In this document: piece by piece, positions 36,226 through 48,558 of the stretch
Layout of the letters: the number at the start of each line of letters is the position of its first letter
Numbering within the stretch: the stretch's first letter is position 1
Assembly: GCA_009760855.2 (NCBI GenBank)
Contig: WPIO01000027.1
Coordinates: forward strand, 780,501-844,500
Source: Cristatella mucedo
Lineage: Eukaryota; Bryozoa; Phylactolaemata; Cristatellidae
Reading direction: 5' to 3'
Length of the DNA: 64,000 nt
Made by a program: the position numbers and the translations under genes
The notes under the pieces: generated by a model
Database searches by the model: none
What the model was told of the DNA's origin: nothing
What the model saw: only the letters and a program-made list of their open reading frames with translations

Positions 36226-37532
36226 AAGGTGTACATCTCTGTCTGTAACTCCACCAAGTCACAAAAACGATGTGAGTGTTATGCAGGAGAGTTTTTATAG
36301 CGCACTAACAGCCTAAGCAAACTTTTGCTAGGCATTGGGTAGCCAATATCTCACATCTTAGGCAACGAAGAGACATTAAGAAATACCTGAGTCAGCAAAA
36401 CTGTTGAGCCAGTAAGTAGCATGGAAGTAGCTGCTCGGGGCGGCTCCAATGGATGTACTGCAGTCGGCAGCAAGAGAGCAGTTGCCATGGCGTACGAATT
36501 GTGGGTGTAAGTTCCATAGTCTTGACCTGCAGAGCAAAAGCTTCTGTCGCTAACGGTCTTTAGGTGGAGAAATGAACAGCTAATTTAGTGTACATACCGA
36601 ACCCGAGAGCACAAGAAGGCTGAAACTGATGTAGCAGTTCAACTAGGTGTGAAGGAGCCAAGCCGTGGTGGGCCTTGTAGGTCAGAATGAGAACTTTGCC
36701 CTGTCTCTGATGATCAATTGGCTACCATCCAAGCTCTTTCACAAAGGAGATACATGGTCAAACTTCTGGGATTTTTAAACTAGCCTTGCATCCATATTCA
36801 TCGCCAGCTGCAGTGCCCTAGAGGCTTTTTTTGGTGGCTCAGCCAAAAGGGAATTACAGTAACCTAACCAAGACATAACTAAGGAGCTAGTTAAATTCTT
36901 TACAAGCCAGCGTGGAAGACAGTTCCTAATCTTAGATAGCAATCCGACGTGATGGTCAGCTGTGGAAGCAGTCTTCTTAACGATGCTTTCAAAATATAGG
37001 TAGCTGTCGAAGACGACACCTAAATTCCGAGCACATGGCGATGGTCGCACAACAGCATCATGTATTAGAAGAGCAAATTCTTCTAGTCCAGCCACACGCT
37101 TGGGGTACCCTATGAGCAGCAGGTAGGTTTTATCGTCATTTAGTTTCTCAAGAAAATTTCCGGCACCCAGAATCGAATGTTGGCAAAGCAAGCATTCGGT
37201 TAATCAGTTGCTGCAGCAGGTTCTGACGGTTTAAATGACCAATACAGATCATTATAGCCAGCATAAAAGTGATAACGTAGTACATCGGCCTGGATCACTT
37301 TTCCCAGAGGTTGAGTGCAAATGGAGAACAGCAAAAGACCAACGACGAACCCTTGAGGGACTCCACAGGTGACTGTTCTAGTAGATGAGACCTGATCTCC
37401 ACATGACACGGATTGAACACGATCTAACAAATGCTATTTAAACCACGCCTGTGCCTCGTCTGTCGGACCGATCGCTTCTCAACCATTCAAGTAGGATATC
37501 GTGATCAGTGGTGTCTAAGGCAGCTGGTAGAA
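36226..37532 (-). mobile_element. L2-B LINE, longest copy
   Basis: From the 3' end at 36230 to about 37530. The minus strand gives motif A (AALDTTDHDILLEWLRSDRS), TVTCGVPQGFVVGLLLFS, a damaged active site (YAGYND), FLEKLNDDKTYLLLIGYPKR, CARNLGVVFDSYLYFES and SWLGYCNSLLAEPPKKAS, then the C-terminal block. The frames are broken. This copy defines the order used to recognise the shorter L2-B pieces. Confidence 0.82.
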
Positions 37533-39174
37533 TTAGCAGCGTTATGGAAGTGGCATTCCCGTCATCGTTGCTGCGTAGGATGACATTGGTTAGCGAGGAG
37601 GAGACTAGCTTTAGTGGTGTGCTGCCTCTTGAACCTAATGAAACTTTTCTGAAATTGTTCTCTTCACAATGTACACTACCAGCTGCTTGGTGACAATTGT
37701 TTGAGAGTGAAGGCCACAGAGATTATTGTATAGGATCCTCGTAAGATGAGCTTTTTTAACTAGAACCTTACTAAGGTATCCACATCGCATGCAGAAACTT
37801 TGGAAAATCTCTTATGGAAAGTTACAGGTTGCAATTAAGCAATTTCTTTAGTCGGAGAGGGCTTTATGGAGGCACAATGTGCACAATGTTTCAGTGAAAA
37901 GCGCTGAAAACCTTTCGGCCGAGTCGCTAATATCTGGGGAGTTGGGCCTCTCAGCATTGGCCAGCAAATTGTTTACCGTTATATAAGTCTGGGTTGGGTC
38001 TGGCTGACTAGACTTCAGTTATCGAGTGAAAAAAGGTGCTTTTCGAGGTTTCTGGTTCAGACTCGAAGAAAGTCTTTGAAATTGACCAGATTTTTATCAG
38101 ACCCAGACATCATAAAACAGCGATAAAGCCAGAGCTTTACGCGGCACATCTTTGGCAGCTTTTTCGTAAATAGAAAGAAATCTCCTCGACTCTGTACGCG
38201 GACAGAATTTACGGACAGAATGTACGGGAAGCATGCTCATTAAGAGTTATCTTAAGTATCATACTCACTGTCACACTGAGTTTATCAAAGTCGATTGAGT
38301 CTGGGTGCAGATTAAAAAGACCTGCCTCACGTACAGATTTCAAAATTAAATTTTGTGGTGAGCAGTAACCAATCTTAATGAGCATAGTCGAGCGATAGCA
38401 TGCTGTATATGTGCACCTGAGCTCAACGGCAGATTTTTCATGTTTTGCACGCGCTTTGCATGCTTTGACATGCTTCCGTTGCCAAATCTGCTTTTGCTGC
38501 GACACTTTCCAGCCCAGATCAGCTCAGCTCCCTTATGGCAGACCACTCAAGTGAGAATTTAAGAGGCTAAAATAAAAAACTGCAAGAGATAGCAGCACCA
38601 ACGAGAAGGCAGGGTAGAGTTGGCTGTCGCCGGTAATGGGTCACTTGACAACGACTAACTGCCGAGGCCTTGTAACCAGCCCAGTTTATTGTTGCAGTCC
38701 CAACACACACAACAAACAGAAAAATTAGCCGGAACTTATTGGTTGCTTGTTGTTAAACCTAAGCTCGCTATCGTATTGAATACGTCAAAGAGTGTGATAG
38801 AAAACGCCGCGAAACCATGCGAAGCACATTTTCCAAATATTCAGATAAGGTGAGCTCTTCCGATTCCTGTAACTAGGCAGCCATCGGCTCCCTGGGTATT
38901 TCTAAGCTAGACTAATGCTAATCCATTATGGCTGGCTAACCGACAAAGCTAGTAAACCACTGCAGGTGATGATGAATACTGCTGGAAGGCCAGTCAAAAA
39001 ATTAAAGATGTTTTTGTGGCTCATTTATGGCATTCGTATCTCACGGGTCACTTGAACTTATTGCCTTGTTATTCCTACTACGGCCAGTTTATAGCCTTAT
39101 GAAGTTATGTATGGTCCAGCAGATTTAATGGCACTGCTGGTGGCTTATGGACCGTTGCGATTTATGGCAGGGAG
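37533..39174. other. Nothing recognised
   Basis: Short chance frames only. Confidence 0.55.
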
Positions 39175-40095
39175 TGTTACGTAACGGGCTGTAGAGGCCA
39201 CTAAGTTACGAAAAAGACTTCGGGCAGAGCGGTCGCCTACTGACCAGCTGGGGCGTCTAGATGAATAAACGTCTCTTTGACCCCGCTTTGAGTTCTGCGT
39301 GTTGTCTCATGCCTGTATTTTGAAGAATATAAAACAACAAGCCATCTCGGAGGATGCGGCAGTGTGGCTCAGATGCTGCTGAAGTACTACCAAGTCGGGA
39401 CGACTTTTTAAGCTGGCTGCTCGACTCGGATTGGAGGCTTAACGAGAGAGGTGTCGTCGAAGCTATGTGGCACGTGCATGTATTTGTATTCCTGGAAGTC
39501 GGCGCGTTAACGTTCGTTGTGAGTCTTCCTGAGACAATGCATGCTAACTAAGTCGAGGTGCGTGCAATGCTTGTGAAGGTGTTTGCATGCCCTGAAGGTG
39601 AGTAGAGGCTTCGGTGGTCGGACTTGCAGAGTTCCAGGAGAGCCCGGGTGATGGCCCAGAAGCGGCCGGAGGCGGTGGCCGGTAAAGTTGGGCTGCTGCG
39701 GACGGGTATGGAATAGGCTGGTCGAACTGTGAGGGGACCAGAGCGACCAGGAGCGGCAGCAGCGACCCAAGACGGAGTGCCAGGCGACGACAGTTTGCTA
39801 GTCTGCGAGGCTGATGCAGGAGCGAAAGCAGACCTTGATGGTGGAGTTGGGTGCGACAGAGGTCTTAGCGTCAGCGGTCAACGGGGCGACCTGGTGCGAG
39901 GCTGTGGTGCCCGTTGAGCGGTGGCGTTGAGCGAGGCGACATGCTTCGATACGGCTGTGACTATCAGAGACGCGATGGCATTCGACAGAGAAAAATTGGT
40001 GTCTAAAAGCAACGCGTTGACGTCCGGAAGAGAGGCCACGGTATCCGGCCGAAGAGTTGGCTGCATCCGGCAGGGTTGTGGCTGTGAACATAACA
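39175..40095. mobile_element. GC-rich block with TGTTA/TAACA ends, possible old element
   Basis: It starts TGTTACGTAACGGGC, with a palindrome GTTACGTAAC, and ends GAACATAACA. AATAAA occurs at about 39261, followed by a TGTTGTCT-containing stretch as in an LTR end. From 39340 to 40090 it is G-rich and CpG-rich with no recognisable protein. No target duplication was found (GGAG left, GAAA right), so the assignment is weak. Confidence 0.3.
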
Positions 40096-40250
40096 GAAAG
40101 TAAAAAGTCCAAATAAAAGATTAAAATTTTTCAAAATCAAAGTCCATCCTTGGATTTTATCAGGACTCCTATTCGACGTCATTGCCAAATACAGAAACGA
40201 TTGAGCGTGCGTGGTTTGTTAATTCCGAGAAGCAAAATGCCACTTTAGGG

Positions 40251-40412
40251 GTCCACGATAACACAGTGGGTAAAGTGATGACTCTTCACGACCGAGGTCA
40301 CGATTTCAAGTCCTGCAATGAGCGATCCTTTATCGCCAACTGCAAGCTGTAGACAAAGCCGTTAAGGCTTTTCTGCCGCCATATAAATGAGGTTGTTAAA
40401 TCAACTAATTAT
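40251..40412 (+). mobile_element. tRNA-derived SINE, diverged
   Basis: ACACAGTGGGTAAAGTGATG, CACGACCGAGGTCACGATTT (damaged B box), GCGATCCTTTATCGCCAACT and ATAAATGAGGTTGTTAAATC. Confidence 0.7.
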
Positions 40413-41687
40413 TCCCAATACTGTAGCAATTTTTTGGTGGGACAAAATGGTACTAATTTCTAAAAGCTTCAGCAGTTGGCAATACTTTATTTAAGCAATT
40501 CAGGCCGTCAAGAAATAAACGCTATGGGATTGTTTTAGTTCTAGGGGTTTGGAAATTTGCACGCCAACGTTTGACTGAATATGCTTGAACCTGTCGATCC
40601 TGATAAGACCGCCGGATAAGGGTGGCGGGATAACTGAGGAAAAGTACAGAATCTAACGTTCTAGCTTGTGCCGATTTAGAGCAAGCATGTAATGTAATAA
40701 ACGAAGATATCATTTCAATCTTACTGTAAGACTTTAAGAAATGTCTTATAGAAAAGTTGCCGAAAATTTGTAGCTACATAGTCGTCCAAAATGCTTAGCA
40801 AAACCCGTTTTCTTTGCAATTGCTTACTTAGTAAGGGAAAGGCTGACTCTCGTGTTATTACAGCTCACCGGGTGGCATACACGTCATGGTTCGGTAGCGC
40901 TGGCTAACACACTTCTCCATCGATCGTAGCCGGATATGGCTTGTCGATCCCTGCATTCATTTAAGCAGAACAGCGCTCACTGTCAGCGCTCTCGACCATT
41001 TAATTTAATGCCGTTAGGAGATAGAAGACGTGATCTAATTAGCCCGACAGTAGATAGAAAAGAGAGTGTCTGCTTAGTCCAAGCGGTAGCAGCGAAGTTT
41101 CATTTGTTTGCTGTGGCAAGACAGGTGTGGATTCAGGTGTGGCTGACCTGTACTTGGCAGACCTCACTGCTAGGCAAGCAATCTACTGGGTAGACAGATG
41201 TTGCTGCAACCACTGCTGGCACAGTGGTCAAGTTCCGAGGCAGTCAGTATGTAGCCGCGACACAAAAGACAGTATTAGGTAAGCTTTTAAATAATGCACT
41301 GCGGTCCAAATCGAAATTCTAGATCAGCACTAGCCCCCATCTCGGCAGTGCAATCGCAGAAATGTAGCCTCCCAAAAGAGTGTCGGTTCGCGGCTGTAAA
41401 ATTGGACTCGGAAGTGAGCTGTGCAAGTGCCTTTGGCAGCAAGAACAGTCGGCAATGTGGACTTAGTCGTCTTCGGTGTTCGTTGCGGATGGTATTGATG
41501 ACGGGTTAAATTCTCAAGCAGCTGCCACTAGTAGTGATTGCAGCGGTATATTCTCGCGTCTACTGACGGACAAGCACTTGGCGAAAAGACCATTACCTTG
41601 CAGAGATTGACGGTGACTTGAACACGGCAGTCAGTTGGTCATTAAGCTGATGGGTGCTGATTATGAACCAATTATGATCGGCAGTAA

Positions 41688-41748
41688 ATGATATTGAGTT
41701 CTCTGAGGGCACTTTATCAAGTGCATTATTATTATTATTATTATTATG
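41688..41748 (+). mobile_element. L2-A 3' terminus only
   Basis: GATATTGAGTTCTCTGAGGG, CACTTTATCAAGTGCATTAT and (TTA)n: the last 60 nt of L2-A, showing how short some insertions are. Confidence 0.75.
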
Positions 41749-43289
41749 TGGAGTGATGAAAGAGGCCAAAAGTGAGGCAAAAATAGTATGATAGGTGGCT
41801 GGGGTGATAGCAAATATATTCTCTAGGACGGTAGGTCGCAGCTCACTCAGTCAGTGATATCGATTTCAGAACTTCCCCGAAAACGCAAGCAGCTAGTGGT
41901 GATTTCTAATGGACAGAAGCGACACCAACTAGCAAGATTTATGCACCAACAGTAATTAAGACATTAAATAATCGTGAATAAAGCAAAAAAGGGTGTTCAA
42001 GGACATATCAGGAAGGGTACAGCAGCACTTACCTAACCCACATTAAAGACAAAAAAGATTATTGATGCACAACCAGAAACCACTTCATACTAATAATCCA
42101 TGTTCATAATTAATATTCATATTCATTCAGAAAGGGATCTAATTGTTATTTTTTCAAAGTTTTTCTTTTATTTAGAAACTATTGAAATTTCGGAGTGCAT
42201 TTATACTGCACTTGCATCGCGTGCTTGCAACTCTTTATAAATATTGCATTCTTACCTCTCCCGTTGTTAATAGATTGAAACATTTTTCCCAATCATGCTG
42301 CATATTTCACATAAAAGCCACTACAAATGCCAGCGCATCTGTAAACCTGCTCGAACAGAACTGGACAGGTTCAGTCAGGTCTTAGCGTGTACACTTATCA
42401 GGTCTTTGAGCGAGATTCTGCAAACTTTTACTGGATGGCTGCATCCAATTCGATTCAGTTCTGAAAGGCATCGGCAAGTACTCAGTCTGATCCACGGTCC
42501 AATTAACTTTTATCGTTACGTCTTACAAGGTCAGCTTCCATAGTCAAATGCCCTTGAAAACACCTTTGGTGAAATGTGACTTAACATGCGACTATGCTAG
42601 CACTATACACGCCGGATTAAATTTTCAGCACGTTTGCAAATTTAATATCACATTTTCTTCTGCTATCCATAATTGACATATCTTAATAGATTTTGATATC
42701 ACGGACCACAATTAAGGAGAATTTCACTATGTAGTCATGAGCAGTTGCAACTGGAGCTCCAAGCCATAGCAAGTGCACTAACCTAACAGAGCTAAAGATT
42801 TAGCAACCGGGGGTCTTAGCCTAGGATCAGGCGCTCATTTTTCGCCTACGGTGTGGTGGTTACATGAGTGTAATAGTTGCTAAGATTCTTCTGTCACTAT
42901 GTAAATACAGAAGTGAAATCACCCATTATAGCTTTTTATTTTGCCGATTTCACAAGGCCTTGTTATAACTTTATAAGGGCATAATCTTGACTAGGTCGTT
43001 ATTCACTGGCCGATAGTAAGTGCACGAACATCATCAGGGCACCAGCTTCCATTTAAAAGTGCGGGCCAATGTGCTTACTTGAGGCTCATAGAGGACAGAT
43101 TTCCAAGGATATACCAAAATGATATGCTATTGTTTATAGAACGGACGTTCGAACCGAATAAAAGATACTTTTGAATTTATTATCGACGCATCAAACATTT
43201 GAGAAAATTAAGATAACTATTTAGCTAGACACTTAAGATATGATATTTAACGTCTCAAATACCCGCTTATCGGAGCCGAAAAGATAAGC

Positions 43290-43400
43290 CGCATAGCTAA
43301 AGGGTAATAGTGCACAAATTTAACGACCGAGATATAAAGGCTTGTCAGTACGGTCGAGGTCATGGGATCGAACAGCGTAGCATTTGGGGAATGTGTGGAT
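43290..43400 (+). mobile_element. Possible SINE remnant (weak)
   Basis: GCATAGCTAAAGGGTAATAG and GGTCGAGGTCATGGGATCGA resemble the A-box side and B box only. Confidence 0.25.
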
Positions 43401-43907
43401 GCAGATTCAGTTTTTTTAGGTTGCTATACAAATAAATTAAATTAATTTTATTATTTTATGATGGTCAACATCCTAGCATGTTCAGCACAAACAAATAGAT
43501 CACAAATTTCGCCAAGGCATCCATAAACAATGACCTTTAGTATTAATTTTGACCATTGGAATCGGCAAGAGAAACGAAAGATTGAGGCCCAACCTTAAAT
43601 GGCGATCCTCAAACCAGTGCAAATCATCCAGCTGGTGCTCTCACACGAGAATTTTGGTTATTATAGACTAAATCACATTGCACAAAGCTTATGTATGCTT
43701 TGCCAACAAATATATAGAACATGCAAAATACTTCCTTGATACTTCATATCACAAGAGACCTCATGCATACGTTTTCTATCCCTTATTCTGCTGGCGTCTT
43801 TGAGATTCGTTTTTCGTATGCATGTACCTGCTTACATTGCGCCTGCTGCTTGCAGATGTGGCCATCATTCACTCAGTAATGCATTCTATACAGCATCTGT
43901 AAATTGC

Positions 43908-43968
43908 CTGTAAAAAGAGTCATTTCTCTGAGGGCGCTATACAAATACATTATCATAATAATTATTGG
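43908..43968 (+). mobile_element. L2-A 3' terminus, degenerate
   Basis: AAAGAGTCATTTCTCTGAGG, GCGCTATACAAATACATTAT, then ATAATAATTATT. It matches the L2-A end with several changes. Confidence 0.5.
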
Positions 43969-44970
43969 TATATATCTGAAGGAAGATACTAGCGGTGAAG
44001 GTACATCAAAATTCAATGACATCCATCTAGTCTCTTATGAAATAATGTCATGCATTTATATCCGGCTCTTATGGATCGCGCGTTTTGACCATTTTTGATT
44101 AAAGCTTACATGGAACCATGCTTTTTGAAAATCATGTACTAGTGTTTGTCCGCTAACCGTGATATCTATTTACAAAGTAGAAGCCTGGTACTGCGCCACT
44201 TTTTCAGGCACTAATGTGTAGCTTCACATTGCACAGTAAAACACTTTTGAAGACGCAACATTTGTTATCTGCGAAAGAGCAATGTACTCGCTCTTCATGA
44301 CTGATGACACGGGTTTAAGTTCTGCAGCAGTCATTTAATTATCGCCCACTCCAAGCGGTGGTGCTAGCAATAAGGGTCTTTATATAATAACGTCTCGTCA
44401 CAAGACCTGTAATTTATTTTACATTGATAAAATAGAATAACTGAGCCTGCACACAACTGCATTAACGTGCGATCATGAGAAAATGATTGGTTGACGGAGA
44501 GAACCGATAATTGAATACACTAGTAGCTCAGTTTACCTGTCCTACTGTTTCATGTGCATTGATCGTCGTCGCCCTGTTCAAAATGTCAGCAAAATAATAT
44601 CTCCAGGCAGAGTAAAGTAAACTCTTGTTGTTCCAATAAGTTTGTATAATCTCTTTTCTGAAAAATGAGCAATTAAATGATTTATGCATGCACATTTACA
44701 AGCAGAGCTACATTTAATATTTACGCATCAAATGGCCGCTCGAGGATTGTAAGGTTGAGACCAACCCTGCCGAAAGTCATTAACGAGAAGATATATCGCA
44801 AGTCTTCTATTCAGAAAATAAGCTGCCACTGCCAGTTGACAGATATTAATTGATGAGAACCTAATCATTCATCGGCTCAGTGGCAATTTTTTCTCAAATT
44901 AATAATAATGATATGATTATTACTAGTATTACTTACTTCTTGGTTTTCTTTAGGGAACTAAATTGCTCGT
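43969..44970. other. AT-rich, nothing recognised apart from a SINE trace
   Basis: No frame with family resemblance. Confidence 0.5.
44285..44402 (+). mobile_element. Possible SINE remnant
   Basis: ACACGGGTTTAAGTTCTGCA and ATTATCGCCCACTCCAAGCG, GTGGTGCTAGCAATAAGGGT resemble the SINE B box and body, heavily mutated. Confidence 0.35.
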
Positions 44971-45027
<57 letters not shown>

Positions 45028-45052
45028 GTCTTTCTCTTTCTCTCTTGTGTAG
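44971..45052. repeat. (TC)n microsatellite abutting an L2-A tail
   Basis: CTCTCT run from 44971 with TTTCTCTG interruptions to about 45050. Confidence 0.95.
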
Positions 45053-45055
45053 GCA

Positions 45056-46345
45056 CTTAATATAATAATAATGTACTTGATAAAGCGAACTGAGAGAACT
45101 CTATCTCGTTCTAATTGCTCTACATTTGATGCAAAGGGATACGCGATTGAATCGTGAGTAATTTCATGCTTGATAAACAAAACGAATAACAGGGGTAGGG
45201 CTGACATCCACAGGGTCATCATCCAAGTGAGATTAGTGGCAGCATGCAGTGTCAGCACGCATAAGCACATAAAGGGGACGAATCACAGGGACCCACTATA
45301 TGCTGTCCTAAATAGGTCTGTTTTAAGTTCATTTTAAATGTGATCAAATCAGGGGATGTTCTGACCCAAGTCGGGAGTGAGTTCCAGGCTTTGGGAGCAT
45401 ACGAACAAAATGCACGGTCTCCAAAGTATTTGAGGTTTGTACGAGGTAGTGGTAAACTGCTGGATTCCGAAAAAGCAGGTGGTACGATGCTTGGCCTGGT
45501 GGGGAAGTAGATTTGAGAGATAGGCTGTAGCCAAAGAATGAAGTGACCTAAAAGTGAGCGACAAAACCTTGAAGTCGATCCGTTGCTTGACTGGTAGCCA
45601 GTGCAGGTCGGTGGGAAGGGGTGTGATGTGGCAATTGTGACGCTCACGACGGGCAAGCCTAGCTGCGGAGTTTTGCACCAGCTGTAATCGCCTGAATGCA
45701 CATGCCGGTAGGACAGCAAGCGGTGAGCTACATAAGTCAAGACGGGATGTCACAAATGCATAGTCCAACTTGGGCGTGGTATCCTTATCTAAGCAAGCCC
45801 GAGTTTTAGCAACGTTGTGTAGCTGAAAGTAGTCGGACTTGATTGTGGAGCTGATGAGGTCGTCTAACGAGAGGTCACTTTGGAACATGACACCTCGATT
45901 TCGAGCTGATTTTAAGAGGAGATATGCTGGCACAGCCAATTTTGAACGTCAGCCTTTCCAATTTCTGAATCACACTGGCTTTGCCCATAACTAGTAAGTT
46001 ATTTTTATCATCATTTAGTTTTAGAAAATTTGCTGCCATCCATGTGGGGATGTCATGAATACATACAGCAAGGGAGTTGAGAGAATTCGAGGTGTTCGAA
46101 GACTGGGATGGATCAAAGCAAATGTACAACTGAGTGTCATTCGCATAGAAGTGAAAGCCTAGATTGTGCTTGGCAATCACATCAGCAAGAGGGAGAGTAT
46201 AAACCGTGAAAAGAACCGGACCTAGCACGGAGCCCTGAGGTACTCTATATTTCAGAAGTACCTTGGATGATCTTTGTCCATTTATGTCAATACTCTGTAG
46301 TCTCCCTCTAACCGAAGCGTGTCAATAAGGTTAGTGACATCATGT
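45056..46345 (-). mobile_element. L2-A LINE copy, reverse transcriptase to 3' tail
   Basis: The tail and hairpin start at 45058. On the minus strand the C-terminal blocks (SLHSLATAYLSNLLPHQAK, FKMNLK) are followed upstream by LPTDLHWLPVKQRIDFKVLS, ARNRGVMFQSDLSLDDLISS, LKLNDDKNNLLVMGKASVIQ and LGPVLFTVYTLPLADVIAKH. The active-site position reads FYANDTQLY, with Asn for the first Asp. A (TC)n tract directly abuts the 3' end at about 45052. Confidence 0.85.
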
Positions 46346-46434
46346 ACAGTGGTAAAACTGCATAAAATACAAAGGTAAATTCACATTGACACAAAAAATG
46401 CCAGAAGGAATGGAAGCATTTGTTTCTTCTTATA

Positions 46435-46987
46435 AAATCCTATTAAGTCAGGGAGCATCATGACGGCATTTGGAAGTCTTGCTCCTTGCTTTGGGAGCAT
46501 CACAAAGTTCTTACGCTGACCCACAAGGCACAAGCCACGGCTTGGCTCCTTCGTACCTAGCTGAACTGCTGCATCAGTCTCAGCTTGTTCTCGCCCTCAG
46601 GTCCTGTGTGGAAAATAAATTAGCTGTCCCATTCCTCTGCTTAAGACGGTTGGCGACAGAAGCTTTAGCTCTGCAGGTGCTAGACTGTGGAACTCGCTTC
46701 CACAATTCTTACGCAACGACAGCTACTCTCCTGCTGCCGACTGTGGCTCATCGTTTTCAGCGGTCCCGAGCTGCTACTTCCATGCTACTCACTACCTCAA
46801 CTGCTCTCCTGACTCTACTATGCTTCCCACTTTCTCTTTGTTTCGTGAGACGAAGTCTGTTGGCTACCGAATGAGTACCGAAAGCTGCTTAGGCTGTGAT
46901 TTCGCTAAACAAAACCCTCCTGCATTACACCCACATGGTCTTTATAATTTTGTGGAGTTACAATCGGAGATACGTTTCTTTACATCC
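46435..46987 (+). mobile_element. L2-B C-terminal part, plus orientation
   Basis: The 134-codon frame contains GLAPSYLAELLHQSQLVLAL, RSCVENKLAVPFLCLRRLAT and ALQVLDCGTRFHNSYAT. The UTR ends at GGAGATACGTTTCTTTACAT, with the tail lost. Confidence 0.8.
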
Positions 46988-47930
46988 ACCTAAGCAATTT
47001 CACTTTAGTATCTGACCTTAGTTGGAGGCACAACTAAACGAATTGATTTCGAAGAGTGAGTGGGAGGGTGCCGATCTTGATTAGGGAGACGTTCTGAGTG
47101 GTAGTCTGAAGAAAAAGATTGAAAGGACCTACAAGTGAGCGACAAAATATTAAAATAAAGTGCTGCTTGATTGGGAGCCAGCTCAGGTGACCCAGAAGGG
47201 ATATAATTTTGCAACTACGACTCCTGCAGAGGACAAACCCTGACAGCATAGTCCTGCACCAACCATAAGCTGCTAATTGAGAAAGTCAGAAGACCTGAAA
47301 ATAGTGAGTTACAAAAGTCGGGACTGGATGTCAGAAATGCACGGACGAACGTTGATCGAGTATAACTTAAATTATATAATTATAAGTTATTGGAGTATAG
47401 CAACTTTAAAGAACTGAATCTCTGTCTAGGCACTTTACAGATTCTGCACAGAAAGCATTACCAAATGATTGGTGATAACATTCATAAGCAGCAGACACGG
47501 AAATAGTAGACTTACTAAGTGTAAGCAGACATATGCACCTACCTAAGCAGGCCTGAATTTTTTCAATATTATGTAGCTGAAATTGCGACAACTTGATTGG
47601 AAAACTGATGTTGTCGTCTCATGAAAGATTGCTTTAAATATTTCATGCAGAAGCTGTTGGCGATTTGCTCACAGAACCGTCTTTGATAGAGAGGTTATTC
47701 AAGTTCTGGTAACAGTGTTGCTGATAAAGAGTAATATATTTCTATCATCATTAAATTTAGAAAAGGATGTTACAATCTAAGTTTGAAGTTCAACCACAGA
47801 CGTAACAAGGGAGCTAAGAATTCTTTACAAGTTAGATCAATCGAATCACAGGTCTGTATGTCATCTGCCGATAAATGAAAGTCTAGATTGTACTTTGTGA
47901 TTACACCGGCCTGAGGTAATAATAATATAA
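46988..47930 (-). mobile_element. L2-A related copy, old and internally rearranged
   Basis: From 47040 to 47340 the minus strand resembles LGHLSWLPIKQHFILIFCRS and the surrounding C-terminal region. A second 3'-end-like piece lies at about 47405-47500 (GAATCTCTGTCTAGGCACTT), then reverse-transcriptase-side sequence continues to 47930, with SADD at the active site near 47870. Probably two insertions. Confidence 0.5.
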
Positions 47931-48558
47931 TAATAAAAATGCACTTGATAAAGCGCCCTCAGAGAACTCAATCTCTTCATACGCGCTTTACATTTGCTGC
48001 AAAGGGAAACGCGATTGAATCGTCAGTGATATCATGCTTGATAAACAAAATGAATAACATGGTTAGGGGTGAGATCCACAGGGTCAGCATGCAAATGTGG
48101 TTAGTGGCAGCATGCACAGTGTCAGCACTCATAAGCACATCAAGGACGAATCACAGGGACCAACTAAATGCTGTTCTAAATAGGTGTGTGTTTAGGTTCT
48201 TTTATAATGTGGTCAAGTCAGGGGATGTTCTTACGCAAGCCGGGAGGGAGTTCCAGGCTTTGGGAGCATACGAACAAAATGCACGGTCTCCAAAGGATTT
48301 GAGGTTTGTGCGAGGTAGTTGTAAACTGTTGGATTCCGAAAAGCGAGTGGTACAATGCTTGGCCTGGTGGGGATTAGATCTGAGAGATAGGCTGTAGCCA
48401 AAGAATGAGGTCACCTAAAAATGAGCGACAAAATCTTGAAGTCGATCCGTTGCTTGACTGGAAGCCAGTGCAGGTCGGCGAGAAGTGGTGTGATGTGGCA
48501 TCTGCGACGTTCACGACAGACAAGCCTAGCTGCAGAGTTTTGCACAAGCTGTAATCGC
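47931..48558 (-). mobile_element. L2-A LINE, 3' portion
   Basis: The tail at 47931-47940 is followed by the hairpin, UTR and C-terminal blocks (SESNSLQLPRTNLKSFGDRA, SYAPKAWNSLPACVRTSP). It ends abruptly at about 48557, where the next copy begins with its own hairpin. Confidence 0.8.

Larger units (their letters stand above)
40413..43907. other. Nothing recognised apart from L2-A and SINE scraps
   Basis: Frames at 40936-41193, 41294-41509 and 42182-42543 have no recognisable domain. Confidence 0.5.
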
